Below, in pieces: positions 7,324 to 16,178 of a DNA stretch of 64,000 nucleotides. The DNA comes from JAUXEH01 sp965533275 (GTDB taxonomy: Bacteria; Acidobacteriota; Aminicenantia; Aminicenantales; Aminicenantaceae). How positions within the stretch are numbered: position 1 is the first letter of the stretch; every line of letters begins with the position of its first letter. The stretch is taken from assembly GCA_965533275.1 (NCBI GenBank), contig CBESWG010000008.1:1-64000 (forward strand), read 5' to 3'. The position numbers and the translations under genes are program-made. Under the pieces are notes generated by a model that was given only the letters and a program-made list of their open reading frames with translations, did no database searches and had not been told where the DNA came from.

Positions 7324-8780
7324 CTCCGTTCTCTCCACGGGATCCACAGCTCGATCCTGGTGCCCTCATTCAAGGCCGACCGGATCTCTGTCCTGCCTCC
7401 CCTCAGCATGGCCCGTTCCTGAATTCCTAGAAGGCCAGCGCCTCTTTCCTCGGGCGGTCTTTTTTTGACGGACTCAAGTTCGAATCCGCTTCCGTCATCC
7501 TCGATCCCCACCCTGACGAGTTCACCCTCCCGATCGAGTGAGATCCGGACCCGCTTCGCCTGGGCATGTTTGACCACATTGGTCAGGGCCTCCTGGACAA
7601 CCCGGTATATCACCGTCTCGAGCTCAGGATCCAGCCTTTCTTTGAATTTTCCCGAGACGAGATCGACGGGGATATCCGTCCTCTGGGCAAACCTCTTGAC
7701 ATACCAATTCAAGGTCGGAACCAGGCCCAGATCGTCCAGGATGGAGGGCCTCAGGTCCAATGATATCTGATGGATCTGATCCAGGATTTTGTCCACCAGG
7801 GTTTCAGTCTCCTTGAAACTCGTTTCCGTACCCACCGACAATGCCTGGGGGATCTCCTTGTGTATGGTCTCCAGGTTGATTTTAATGGCGGTCAGGGCCT
7901 GGCCGATCTCATCGTGGAGTTCCCGGGACAAGCGGCCGCGCTCCGCCTCCTGCGCATGGATCAACTGGCTCGAGAGACGCCGCAGGTTACCCTCGTGGGT
8001 CTTGATCTCGGCCTCGGTCCGCTTGCGCTGGACGATATCCCGAAAGACCAGCACTTCCCCGGTGGAGTTCTTCTCATCGTCCAGTATGGGAGCAAAGGTA
8101 TATTCGATCGGGATCTTCCTGCCGCCTTTCGAGACAAGGACGTTCTCCTCGGGATGCCAATGTTTGGATTCGTCTACCCTGCCGTCGGTCAGATATCCGA
8201 TCCGCTTGCCAGAGGTTTCACTCTCGAGAATAAATACGCCGTCCAGTGAGATCCGCAGTGCATCCTGCAGCGCCCAATCCGTGAGTTCCTCCGCGAGGGG
8301 ATTCATGAAATCGATGGCGCCTTCATCATTGGTGGCGATCACGGCATCGCCGATGCTGCGCAGGACAGTGGCAAGCCACTGCTCCCTGTCCCGCAATCTG
8401 GATTCCATTGCAGACTTGTAGAGGCCCGTCTCGATGGAGGTCTGGAGTTCTTGCTCGCTGAACGGCTTCAGGATATACCCGAAGGCCCCTGTATGGATGG
8501 ACTCATCGAGGGTCTTCTTTTCCGCATAGGCCGTCAAGTAGATCACGGGGATGTGAAAGCGCTGGTAGATCTGCTCCGCCGCGTGGATACCGCTCATTTC
8601 ATCCTGGAGCATGATATCCATCAAGACCAGCGACGGACGAAGCTCCTGCGCCTTGCGTATGGCATCGTCTCCGGTGGAAGCGGCGCCGGCTACTTCATAA
8701 CCCAATCGATCCAACATCTTCTGGATGTCGAGCGATACGATGGACTCGTCTTCCACGACGAGGATGCGTGTCTTGCTCAT
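7320..8780 (-). CDS. Hybrid sensor: N-terminal receiver, PAS domain, HisKA_3/HATPase NarX-type kinase
   Basis: The order in this 486-residue protein is receiver (1-120; LVVEDES, LMDIMLQDEMSG, LKPFSEQEL), PAS (about 130-255; SIGDAVIATNDEGAIDFMN), dimerisation/phosphotransfer helix with ERGRLSRELHDEIGQ (His about residue 288), and HATPase_c (YRVVQEALTNVVKHAQA, IEDDGSGF, GLLGIQERA). No membrane segment is present, so it is a cytoplasmic sensor fed by phosphate on its own receiver or by the PAS ligand. It is cotranscribed with the LuxR-type regulator. A sigma-70 promoter lies at 8826-8854, divergent from the sigma-factor gene at 8922. Confidence 0.93.
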   Translation of the reverse strand: MSKTRILVVEDESIVSLDIQKMLDRLGYEVAGAASTGDDAIRKAQELRPSLVLMDIMLQDEMSGIHAAEQIYQRFHIPVIYLTAYAEKKTLDESIHTGAFGYILKPFSEQELQTSIETGLYKSAMESRLRDREQWLATVLRSIGDAVIATNDEGAIDFMNPLAEELTDWALQDALRISLDGVFILESETSGKRIGYLTDGRVDESKHWHPEENVLVSKGGRKIPIEYTFAPILDDEKNSTGEVLVFRDIVQRKRTEAEIKTHEGNLRRLSSQLIHAQEAERGRLSRELHDEIGQALTAIKINLETIHKEIPQALSVGTETSFKETETLVDKILDQIHQISLDLRPSILDDLGLVPTLNWYVKRFAQRTDIPVDLVSGKFKERLDPELETVIYRVVQEALTNVVKHAQAKRVRISLDREGELVRVGIEDDGSGFELESVKKRPPEERGAGLLGIQERAMLRGGRTEIRSALNEGTRIELWIPWRERR

Positions 8781-8825
8781 TCTTTCCGGATCTCAGGCCC
8801 CACTGACACCTGTATCTTTCGCCAC

Positions 8826-8854
8826 AATATGACCCACCGCCATCTATTTGTCAA
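8826..8854 (-). promoter_or_regulatory. Sigma-70 promoter of the hybrid-kinase operon
   Basis: On the minus strand a perfect TTGACA (8854-8849), 17-base spacer and CATATT (8831-8826) precede the kinase ATG at 8780 by about 45 bases. Confidence 0.6.
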
Positions 8855-8921
8855 ATCATCGAAATCAGGGGATTCCCGCACAAATATCGGAGTTTTCCTG
8901 ATTGGATGACCGGAGGGATCC

Positions 8922-9521
8922 GTGGTTAACTCTAGTGGAATGCCCATGGAAACGCAGACTCTGAACAACCAAGACCAGATACACGCGGGGAGCGAAAACA
9001 CCGCAGAACTGGAAAAAGTGATCCTGCAGTACTGGCCGCAGATCAATTTCCGTGTGAGGAAATCCATCGGATACCTCAATTCGGATTGGGAGGATGTGGC
9101 CAGCGAGGTGCTGATGGATGCGATCAAGGCGATCAAGACCGGGAAATTTCGGGGCGACAGCTCCCTGGGCACATTCATCTACACCATCACCAGCCGCAGG
9201 ATCATCGACTACATCCGCAAGAAGAGCCGCGTGCTGAAACATGCACCGGAGGTGGGGCCCCTGCTCGACCCCCACGAGGCCTGCGAACAGAACGAGCGAA
9301 GTCAGATCCTCTTCCAGGCGCTGCGCAGACTGAAGCCCCGCTTTGCCGACATGCTCTACATGTCCTACTTCCTGGACCTTTCCCGCAAGGAGATCGCCCA
9401 GGCCTTCGGACTCTCCTATCATAGGACCGGGGAGGTCCTCAAGGAGGCCGAAAAATCCCTGCGCCGGATCATCCACGCCGGCATTTCCACTGATTCTTTC
9501 GCCTCGCCTTCCAACAACTGA
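8922..9521 (+). CDS. ECF-like RNA polymerase sigma factor
   Basis: The 199-residue protein has sigma region 2 (DWEDVASEVLMDAIKAI, TFIYTITSRRIIDYIRKKSR) and region 4 (LYMSYFLDLSRKEIAQAFGL, then a recognition helix near SYHRTGEVLKEAEKSL). Regions 1 and 3 are absent, as in group 4 sigma factors. The GTG at 8922 has GGAGGG at 8912-8917; an internal ATG at 8940 lacks a ribosome site. No anti-sigma gene follows. Its position head-to-head with a two-component cluster containing two stand-alone receivers suggests control by phosphorelay or partner switching (inference). Confidence 0.85.
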   Translation: MVNSSGMPMETQTLNNQDQIHAGSENTAELEKVILQYWPQINFRVRKSIGYLNSDWEDVASEVLMDAIKAIKTGKFRGDSSLGTFIYTITSRRIIDYIRKKSRVLKHAPEVGPLLDPHEACEQNERSQILFQALRRLKPRFADMLYMSYFLDLSRKEIAQAFGLSYHRTGEVLKEAEKSLRRIIHAGISTDSFASPSNN

Positions 9522-9591
9522 ACATCCCCACGGAGCAGCGGAAGCCATGGAGCCTCTGCGGATTTCGCTTGGGGACTCGGGCGAGATATGG

Positions 9592-9597
9592 TATATT
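9592..9597 (+). promoter_or_regulatory. Possible -10 box of the M20 peptidase gene, implying a leaderless or near-leaderless mRNA
   Basis: TATATT (five of six) is preceded at 17 bases by TTGGGG. It ends only seven bases before the preferred ATG at 9605, where no ribosome site is visible. Confidence 0.4.
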
Positions 9598-9604
9598 TGG
9601 TGCC

Positions 9605-11176
9605 ATGAGAAAACCGATGAAACCATACCTCTGTTTGGCACTGATCCTGGGATGGCTGGCTCTCCCGGCCGCAGCGGCGCCGGCCGAATCAGACTCCGAC
9701 CTGTCGGCCAAGATACGCGCCTACAGGCAGGCGAACGAGCACGCCATCATATCGGAATTCGTGGAACTCCTGTCCATACCCAATGTCTCCTCCGACAGCG
9801 TGAACGTCCGCAAGAACGCGGAATTCATCCGGGAGATGATGGAAAGGCGCGGCATCCAGGTCCGTATCATGGAGACGCGGGGCAATCCCATCGTCTACGG
9901 CGAGCTCAAGTCGCCGGGGGCCACGCGGACCCTGATGTTCTACGTCCACTATGACGGTCAGCCGGTGGATCCCGCGAGCTGGACCGAGACCCATCCTTTC
10001 GAGCCCGCTCTGCGGCCGGGGAAGCTCGAGGCCGGGACCACGGACCCGAAACCGATCCCCTTCCCTGCGGAGAGCAAGGCCTCTTATGATGAGGACTGGC
10101 GCATCTATGCCCGGGGTTCCAGCGACGACCGAGCCCCCGTGATCGGCCTGCTGGCCGCCATCGATGCCCTGCGCAGCGCCGGTCTGACGCTCCAAAACAA
10201 CATCAAGTTCATCATGGAGGGAGAGGAGGAGGCCGGCTCCACCAACCTGTTCCCCTTTTTGCGAGAGAACACGGATATCCTCCAGTGCGACGTGTTGTTC
10301 ATGTGCGACGGCCCGGTCTACTATTCCGGCGATCCCACGCTCTTTTTCGGGGTCCGGGGGATCACAATCTGTGAGATAGAGGTCTACGGCCCCAACACGA
10401 GCCTACACAGCGGGCACTACGGCAACTGGGCCCCAAATCCGGCGGTGCGCCTGGCCCACCTCCTGGCATCCATGCGCGACACGGACGGCCGGGTGAAGAT
10501 CGAGGGCTGGTACGACACGGTCGTTCCCTTGACCGAGCACGAGATCGCTGCCCTCAAGGCCATCCCTTCGTTCGCGGACCATATCAAGGATAACTACGGA
10601 TTTTCGGGAACGGAAGACAACTGGGAAAGCCTGATGGAGGCCGTCCAGAACCCGGCCCTAAACTGCAACGGACTGCACAGCGGATGGGTGGGAGACCAGC
10701 AACGCACGATCATCCCGCCCACGGCCACCGCCGCCCTGGACATCCGCCTCGTCAAGGGAAACGATCCGGACCACATGGTCCAGCTGATCGTCGACCACGT
10801 CAGGGCTCAGGGCTATCATGTTGTGGACCGGAACCCCGATCAGGCGACACGCATGAAGTTTCCCCTGATCGCCAGGGTGCGGCGCACCGAGCGGGGGTAC
10901 CGTGCCTATCGAACACCCATGGACCTGCCCGTGGCGCGCGCCGCCATCGCCGCTTTAGAGCGGTCCGGCGACCGGCCGGCCGTGATCCTTCCCTCCCTGG
11001 GCGGATCGCTCCCAATCTACATGTTCGGAGACCTGCTCCAGGTCCCCATCATCGGGCTTCCCATCGCCAATCATGACAACAACCAGCACCAGCCGGATGA
11101 AAACCTCCGCATCGGGAACCTCTGGACAGGCATAGAGACCTATGCCGCCATACTCATGCTAAGACAGCACCCATAG
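9605..11176 (+). CDS. Secreted M20-family zinc metallopeptidase (dipeptidase / carboxypeptidase type)
   Basis: The 523-residue protein has a signal peptide ending near AAAAPAES. The dinuclear-zinc ligands are visible in order: His in YVHYDGQP, Asp in RGSSDDRAPV, the Glu pair in MEGEEEAGS, Asp in MCDGPVYY and His in NHDNNQHQPDENL. LHSGHYGNWAPNP is the start of the dimerisation lid. It should remove C-terminal residues or split dipeptides outside the cytoplasm, consistent with the other secreted peptidases here. Start: ATG 9605 begins the signal peptide; ATG 9617 is an alternative and neither has a clear ribosome site. It ends 20 bases before the next gene and may be cotranscribed with it. Confidence 0.92.
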   Translation: MRKPMKPYLCLALILGWLALPAAAAPAESDSDLSAKIRAYRQANEHAIISEFVELLSIPNVSSDSVNVRKNAEFIREMMERRGIQVRIMETRGNPIVYGELKSPGATRTLMFYVHYDGQPVDPASWTETHPFEPALRPGKLEAGTTDPKPIPFPAESKASYDEDWRIYARGSSDDRAPVIGLLAAIDALRSAGLTLQNNIKFIMEGEEEAGSTNLFPFLRENTDILQCDVLFMCDGPVYYSGDPTLFFGVRGITICEIEVYGPNTSLHSGHYGNWAPNPAVRLAHLLASMRDTDGRVKIEGWYDTVVPLTEHEIAALKAIPSFADHIKDNYGFSGTEDNWESLMEAVQNPALNCNGLHSGWVGDQQRTIIPPTATAALDIRLVKGNDPDHMVQLIVDHVRAQGYHVVDRNPDQATRMKFPLIARVRRTERGYRAYRTPMDLPVARAAIAALERSGDRPAVILPSLGGSLPIYMFGDLLQVPIIGLPIANHDNNQHQPDENLRIGNLWTGIETYAAILMLRQHP

Positions 11177-11196
11177 AGAACATAAAGGACACACAT

Positions 11197-12501
11197 ATGG
11201 CCTCGAAAAAAGACCTCAAGAACAACAGGGTCAGCATAGACCAAGTCACCCTGGCCGATTTCGCGAACTACGAGAGCGAAGGCCTCTTCGATGTGGCCGA
11301 CATCTTTTGCGAGTACCTGGGCGATGCCATACGCAGAGGGTACATGGTCTATGCCCAACCCATGATGTCGAGTCCCAAAACAGAGTTCCAGGTCTATGAC
11401 CACAACACCCAGTCGGTGCGGGAGTTCCTCAACTTCTGCTCCTACAACTACCTGGGGTATTCATACCACCCCGAGATCAAGCAGGCGGTCAAAGACGCGA
11501 TCGACACATTTGGGACCGGCGCGGTGTCGGCGCCGCTGCTCAGCGGGTATTCCCATCCCATACAGCAGCTGGAAGAGGCCATGGCAACGCTCAAGGGCAA
11601 GGAAGCGGCCGTGGTCTTCTCCACCGGCTACGGCACCAACCTGGGCGTCCTCTCCGCGCTGCTGCAGCCCGGAGACGTGGCGGTCCTGGACATCCTCTCC
11701 CATGCCTCCATCTATGACGGCGTCAGGCTGGGAGGCGCGGATATCAAAGTCTTCGCCCACAACAATCCCAAGCACCTTGAAAAGGTCCTCAAGGGCCTGG
11801 AAGGCCGGCGCGTCATGGTGTGCGTGGAGGGTGTCTACAGCATGGACGGCGACACGGCCAACCTGCCCGAGCTCATACCGGTCTGCAAGAAATACGGCGC
11901 CAAAATCCTGGTGGACGAGGCCCACGCCTCGCTGATCTTTGGAGAGAGGGGCGGCGGCGTGGCCGAGCATTTCGGGCTGGAGGACCAGGTCGACATCGCC
12001 ATCGGAACCTTCAGCAAATCCTTCGGCTCCATCGGCGGATTCGTGGCCGGCAGCGAAAAGCTCATGACCTACCTGCGCATGTACGCCAACTCCTACGTGT
12101 TCTCCTGCGCCATGGCTCCACATACCGCTGTCGGCATAAACAAGGTGATCGAGCTCTTCCAGAAGGACGATTCAGAACGAGATGTGCTGTGGGAAAATAC
12201 CCACTATATGCACGCCCAGCTCAAGGAGGCCGGCCTCGACATCGCCGAGACCAAGTCCCAAGTGATACCGGTCATGGCCGGCAATGACCACCGCCTGCGG
12301 GAGATCAGCAAGCGGATCCAGGCCAAGGGGCTGCTCACGGGAGTGGTCGCCTACCCGGCCGTCTCCAAGAACAAGACCCGCCTGCGGCTCTCGGTATCCT
12401 CCAAGCACACCCGGGAACAGATGGATCGCTGTGTGTCCATCATCCAGGAGGTGTTCGAAAGCATGGAGGGGTGGAAGCCGGGCCAGCCCGACGCTAAATA
12501 G
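11197..12501 (+). CDS. Alpha-oxoamine synthase family PLP enzyme (BioF / 2-amino-3-ketobutyrate CoA ligase / serine palmitoyltransferase type)
   Basis: The 434-residue enzyme carries the AOS hallmarks: NFCSYNYLGYS, GTGAVSAPLLSGY, FSTGYGTNLGVLSAL, VDEAHASLIFG and the PLP lysine in GTFSKSFGSIGG. An N-terminal extension of about 70 residues is longer than in BioF and resembles serine-palmitoyltransferase-like proteins. It condenses an amino acid with an acyl-CoA or acyl-ACP with loss of CO2; the pair of substrates cannot be told. No biotin or threonine genes are adjacent. AAGGA precedes the ATG by about ten bases. Its stop overlaps the stop of the convergent small gene by eight bases. Confidence 0.88.
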   Translation: MASKKDLKNNRVSIDQVTLADFANYESEGLFDVADIFCEYLGDAIRRGYMVYAQPMMSSPKTEFQVYDHNTQSVREFLNFCSYNYLGYSYHPEIKQAVKDAIDTFGTGAVSAPLLSGYSHPIQQLEEAMATLKGKEAAVVFSTGYGTNLGVLSALLQPGDVAVLDILSHASIYDGVRLGGADIKVFAHNNPKHLEKVLKGLEGRRVMVCVEGVYSMDGDTANLPELIPVCKKYGAKILVDEAHASLIFGERGGGVAEHFGLEDQVDIAIGTFSKSFGSIGGFVAGSEKLMTYLRMYANSYVFSCAMAPHTAVGINKVIELFQKDDSERDVLWENTHYMHAQLKEAGLDIAETKSQVIPVMAGNDHRLREISKRIQAKGLLTGVVAYPAVSKNKTRLRLSVSSKHTREQMDRCVSIIQEVFESMEGWKPGQPDAK

Positions 12502-12763
12502 GACGGGGCAGGGACTCCCCTTTGTGTTTCCGGTACCGCTGGCCCAAGGCATAGTTCAGGGATTCTTGGCGTCTCATTTTCACCCGGATCAGGGCCCCGT
12601 CTTCCCTGCGGAACAGGACGATGACATTGCGCCTTACGGGAAGGAAATCGCCCCCTTGCTTGATCTCTTCAGCCACCCCGGTCCATTCCTTCCGCTTGCG
12701 GAACCGCTTCAAGAACGAAAGGGGGATCAGCTCTACGACAACCTCGAAAATGATTTCCCACAT
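12494..12763 (-). CDS. Small hypothetical protein (89 aa)
   Basis: The start ATG at 12763 has GGGGAAGGAA about nine bases upstream. The protein begins with a hydrophobic stretch (MWEIIFEVVVELIPLSFL) followed by basic residues (KRFRKRKEW) and a compact mixed region (VIVLFRREDGALIRVKMRR). It may be membrane-associated by its N-terminus. No family is recognised. The gene is convergent with the alpha-oxoamine synthase gene and their stop codons overlap. The good ribosome site and biased composition support it being real. Confidence 0.55.
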   Translation of the reverse strand: MWEIIFEVVVELIPLSFLKRFRKRKEWTGVAEEIKQGGDFLPVRRNVIVLFRREDGALIRVKMRRQESLNYALGQRYRKHKGESLPRPI

Positions 12764-12853
12764 TGCTTGTATTCCTTCCCCTGTACAGCATAATATCAGA
12801 TAAAATATAAAACGAGAAACGCATTTTGTGTCCTCAACCAAAAGGAGAACGTC

Positions 12854-13294
12854 ATGCGAATCACACCATTTATCACAGCCGGCCTGTTAGGCCTGATCTT
12901 TGTGGGCCAAAGTGTGCTCCTGGCCCGGTCCCCTCTCCCGCAGGAGGAGCAGGCGAAGCCGGACAAACTCATGGTGCTCTGGACCAGCGGGGACCGTGAG
13001 GTCGCCCTCAAGATGGTCTTCATGTACACTTTCAACGCCAAGAAGCGGGATTGGTGGGGCCAGGTCCGTTTCGTGGTCTGGGGCCCTTCCTCCAAGCTGC
13101 TGTCCGAAGACCAGGAGCTGCAGAAGGGGATAAAAGAGATGCTGGACGCAGGTGTAGAGATCCAGGCCTGCAAGGCCTGCGCCGACATGTATGGGGTCTC
13201 GGACAAGCTCGCATCCCTGGGCATCGAAGTGAAGTACATGGGCGTGCCCCTCACTAACATGCTCAAGGACGGCTGGGCCACCCTGACGTTTTAA
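12854..13294 (+). CDS. Secreted DsrE-family protein
   Basis: The 146-residue protein starts with a signal peptide (GLIFVGQSVLLARS, cleavage about residue 25). The rest is a DsrE/DsrF-like alpha-beta fold: KLMVLWTSGDREVALKM, VRFVVWGPSSKLLSED, GIKEMLDAGVEIQACKACA. The CKAC cysteine pair sits where DsrE-type sulfurtransferases carry their persulfide cysteine. Export is unusual for sulfur-relay proteins, though periplasmic DsrE homologues are known. AAAGGAG precedes the ATG. The upstream region is very A/T-rich but gives no clear promoter spacing. Confidence 0.82.
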   Translation: MRITPFITAGLLGLIFVGQSVLLARSPLPQEEQAKPDKLMVLWTSGDREVALKMVFMYTFNAKKRDWWGQVRFVVWGPSSKLLSEDQELQKGIKEMLDAGVEIQACKACADMYGVSDKLASLGIEVKYMGVPLTNMLKDGWATLTF

Positions 13295-13338
13295 TTTCCC
13301 GCAACAAACTTCCTCCTTTATCCCTACCGGTCTGTCTG

Positions 13339-13367
13339 TTGAAACCCCCCTGCGGTTGGTATACAAT
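13339..13367 (+). promoter_or_regulatory. Strong sigma-70 promoter of the S9 peptidase gene
   Basis: TTGAAA (13339-13344), a 17-base spacer and TACAAT (13362-13367) match the consensus at five of six positions each. Transcription should start near 13374, leaving about 44 bases of leader with AAAGGAG before the ATG at 13418. Confidence 0.75.
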
Positions 13368-13417
13368 CCTCCCCTGATCCCTCGGGATCCACATACTCCG
13401 GGAACAAAGGAGCGAGC

Positions 13418-16177
13418 ATGAACTCGAAGAAAATCCGCGCACTGGGGGCGCTGGCCCTCGTAATCACCCTGTTAATTGCTGCAGCACCGCTGGATGCCAA
13501 AGACAAGCGGCCCTTCACCGTCGACGACTACGCGCACTGGCGCAGCATCGTTTCAACCTCCCTCTCCCCGGACGGCCTCTGGGTATCGTTCGGCTACCGG
13601 AAAACCAGGGCCGATGACGAGTTTTTTATCAAAGGCCTCGACTCCGACCAGGAGTATGCGATCCCCTGTGCATCCAACCCCCAGTTCTCGGATGATTCCA
13701 GGTGGGCGGCCTATTTTCTGAATCTGTCCTGGAAGGAGCAGGAGAAATTGCGCAAGGACAAGAAACCGGTCCCCAAGCAGGTCCAGCTGCTCGATCTGAA
13801 GTCAGGGGAGAAATTCACGTTCGAGAATGTGGCATCCTTTGAATTCTCGAAGGACGGATCCTTCCTGGCTGTGAAAAAGACCAAATCCGATCCCAAGGCC
13901 AAGCACAGGGGCACGGATCTCATCCTGCGCAGCCTGGAAACGGGTGCCACCCAGAACCTGGGAAATGTGGCGGACTTCAAGTTCAACAAGCCGGGAACCT
14001 TCCTGGCCTATACCGTGGATGCCGCCGACAAGGCTGGGAACGGGCTGTTCCTGCTGGACCTCAAACGGGGCATCCTGGCCGCCCTCGACAGCGGCGAAGC
14101 CGACTATGCACACCCAACCTGGGACGAACCGGGCACGGCGCTTGCCGCCCTGAAAGGCACAAAGGACAAGGAGTTCAAAGAAAAGACCAACATCCTGCTG
14201 GCATTCACCGGCATCGGAACCTCGGAGCGGTCAGAGCACCTCTATTATCCAGCAGAGGACGAATCGTTCCCCGAAGACATGGTGATCTCAGAGAGGGCGG
14301 CGTCCGCTAGAGGCAGATTCCGTAGATCCTCCTCGCCAGCCCGGGGCAACCTGTTCTGGAGCGAAGGTGCGACGCAGGTATTCTGCGGCATCAAAGAGCA
14401 GGCGAAGGTTCCGGAGAAGCCTGCGGAGGACGCGATCCCCACGGCCGATGTGGATGTCTGGCACTGGCAGGACGAGTACCTCCAGTCCGTCCAGAAGATC
14501 CGGCTCTCCCGAGATCAGAACTTCACCTATCGCGCAGTCTACAACCTTAAGGACAAGCGTTTCCTCCGCCTCTGCGACGAACGTATGCGGACGGCCACCG
14601 TCACCCGGGACGGGCACTGGGCGATCGGGCGCGACGACAAAGACTATATCTCCGACTGGCAGGAGGCGAGAGCCGACTACTACCGCCTGGACACGCGGAC
14701 GGGTGATAAGACCCTGATGTTCGAGGGGCAGGGACGGACCCTGGGGCTCTCTCCTGACTCCAAGCATTTCCTCTTCTGGAAGGACGATCACGTTTGGGAC
14801 TACGAGATCGCGGCAGGCAAGGTCGTCAACCTGACAGCAGGGGCGCCGGTCAGCTTCGTCAATGCGGAATACGACCACCCGGGCATCAAACCGGCCTATG
14901 GAGTGACGGGCTGGACATCGGACGGAAAGTCCGTGATCCTGACCCACCGCTACGACCTCTTCACACAGCCCCTGGACGGGCGCCCGGCACAGGACCTGAC
15001 ACTAGGCATCGGCACGGAAAAGGAGATCCGCCTACGCTACCTCAAAACCGATCCGGAAGAGAAGTCCATCGACCTGGACAAGCCCTTCCTGCTCACCGCC
15101 TTCGGACAATGGACCAAGGAGACAGGATTCTACAGGCTGGAGGACGGAGCGCTGAAAAAGCTGGTCCTGGACACGAAATCATTCGGGCGGCCGGTCAAGG
15201 CGAAAAAGGCCGAGGCTTTTCTGTATACCATCGAGACATTTCGGGATTTCCCCGATTATCACGTTTCCGATGCCTCCTTTGAAAAGCCCCGCCGCGTGAC
15301 CGAGACCAATCCCCACCAGGAGGAATTCAAGTGGGGGTCCAACCTGCTGATCGAATACACAAACTCGAACGGCAAGCGGCTGCAGGGCGTGCTGATGGTT
15401 CCCGATGAACACAAGGAAGGCGAAAAACTCCCCATGCTGGTCGACTTCTACGAGAAGAACTCTCAGAACCTCTACCGCTTTTCGCGGCTCATCTACCGTG
15501 ACACCCCCATGTTCTACAAATACGTAAGCAACGGCTACCTCGTGCTGCTGCCGGATATCCATTTCAACACCCGCACCACACACTCCGACATGCTCGACTG
15601 CGTGGAGGCGGCCGTGACCAAGGTCATCGAGATGGGGTATGCAGATCCCGCGCGCATCGGGCTGCACGGGCATAGTTTTTCAGGACAGGGAGCGGCACTG
15701 ATCGCCACCCGATCGAAGATGTTCGCCGCCATCGTGGCGGGAGCCGCAGCCACGGACCTGGTGGCCGACTTCAATCAGCTCTGGAAATCCTCGGGCACCA
15801 ACCAGCACCGCTATGACTACACCGGCCAGGGCCGTTTCGGCACCAATCCTTTCGATGACCTGGAACTCTACATGCGAGAATCTGCAGTTTTCAATGCGGC
15901 GTCTATGGACACGCCCCTGCTCATCCTGCATGGGACGGCGGACGGGTCCGTGGAATGGCTGCAGGCCGTGGAATTCTACAACGCGCTGCGCTTCCTGGGC
16001 AAGAACGTCATTCTGCTCTCCTATCCCGGGCAGGGACACCACGCCACGAAACTCGAAAACAAGATCGACTTTCAGAGGCGGATGGAACAGTTCTACGACC
16101 ACCACCTCAAGGGCACCGAGGCCCCGGAGTGGATGGCCAAGGGTGTGCCCTACCTCAAGAAGGAGACCCTCAAATAG
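13418..16177 (+). CDS. Secreted S9-family serine peptidase (prolyl oligopeptidase superfamily)
   Basis: The 919-residue protein has a Sec signal peptide (ALVITLLIAAAPLDAK), a long N-terminal beta-propeller region with WD40-like stretches (STSLSPDGLWVSFGY, LGLSPDSKHFLFW) and a C-terminal peptidase domain from about residue 640. The catalytic Ser lies in GLHGHSFSGQG, Asp in LHGTADGSVEW and His in YPGQGHHATKL. It should cleave short peptides in the periplasm or outside the cell. A related but clearly different S9 gene lies at 50179-53046. It is convergent with the aldo/keto reductase gene, with one base between stops. Confidence 0.93.
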   Translation: MNSKKIRALGALALVITLLIAAAPLDAKDKRPFTVDDYAHWRSIVSTSLSPDGLWVSFGYRKTRADDEFFIKGLDSDQEYAIPCASNPQFSDDSRWAAYFLNLSWKEQEKLRKDKKPVPKQVQLLDLKSGEKFTFENVASFEFSKDGSFLAVKKTKSDPKAKHRGTDLILRSLETGATQNLGNVADFKFNKPGTFLAYTVDAADKAGNGLFLLDLKRGILAALDSGEADYAHPTWDEPGTALAALKGTKDKEFKEKTNILLAFTGIGTSERSEHLYYPAEDESFPEDMVISERAASARGRFRRSSSPARGNLFWSEGATQVFCGIKEQAKVPEKPAEDAIPTADVDVWHWQDEYLQSVQKIRLSRDQNFTYRAVYNLKDKRFLRLCDERMRTATVTRDGHWAIGRDDKDYISDWQEARADYYRLDTRTGDKTLMFEGQGRTLGLSPDSKHFLFWKDDHVWDYEIAAGKVVNLTAGAPVSFVNAEYDHPGIKPAYGVTGWTSDGKSVILTHRYDLFTQPLDGRPAQDLTLGIGTEKEIRLRYLKTDPEEKSIDLDKPFLLTAFGQWTKETGFYRLEDGALKKLVLDTKSFGRPVKAKKAEAFLYTIETFRDFPDYHVSDASFEKPRRVTETNPHQEEFKWGSNLLIEYTNSNGKRLQGVLMVPDEHKEGEKLPMLVDFYEKNSQNLYRFSRLIYRDTPMFYKYVSNGYLVLLPDIHFNTRTTHSDMLDCVEAAVTKVIEMGYADPARIGLHGHSFSGQGAALIATRSKMFAAIVAGAAATDLVADFNQLWKSSGTNQHRYDYTGQGRFGTNPFDDLELYMRESAVFNAASMDTPLLILHGTADGSVEWLQAVEFYNALRFLGKNVILLSYPGQGHHATKLENKIDFQRRMEQFYDHHLKGTEAPEWMAKGVPYLKKETLK

Positions 16178-16178
16178 T

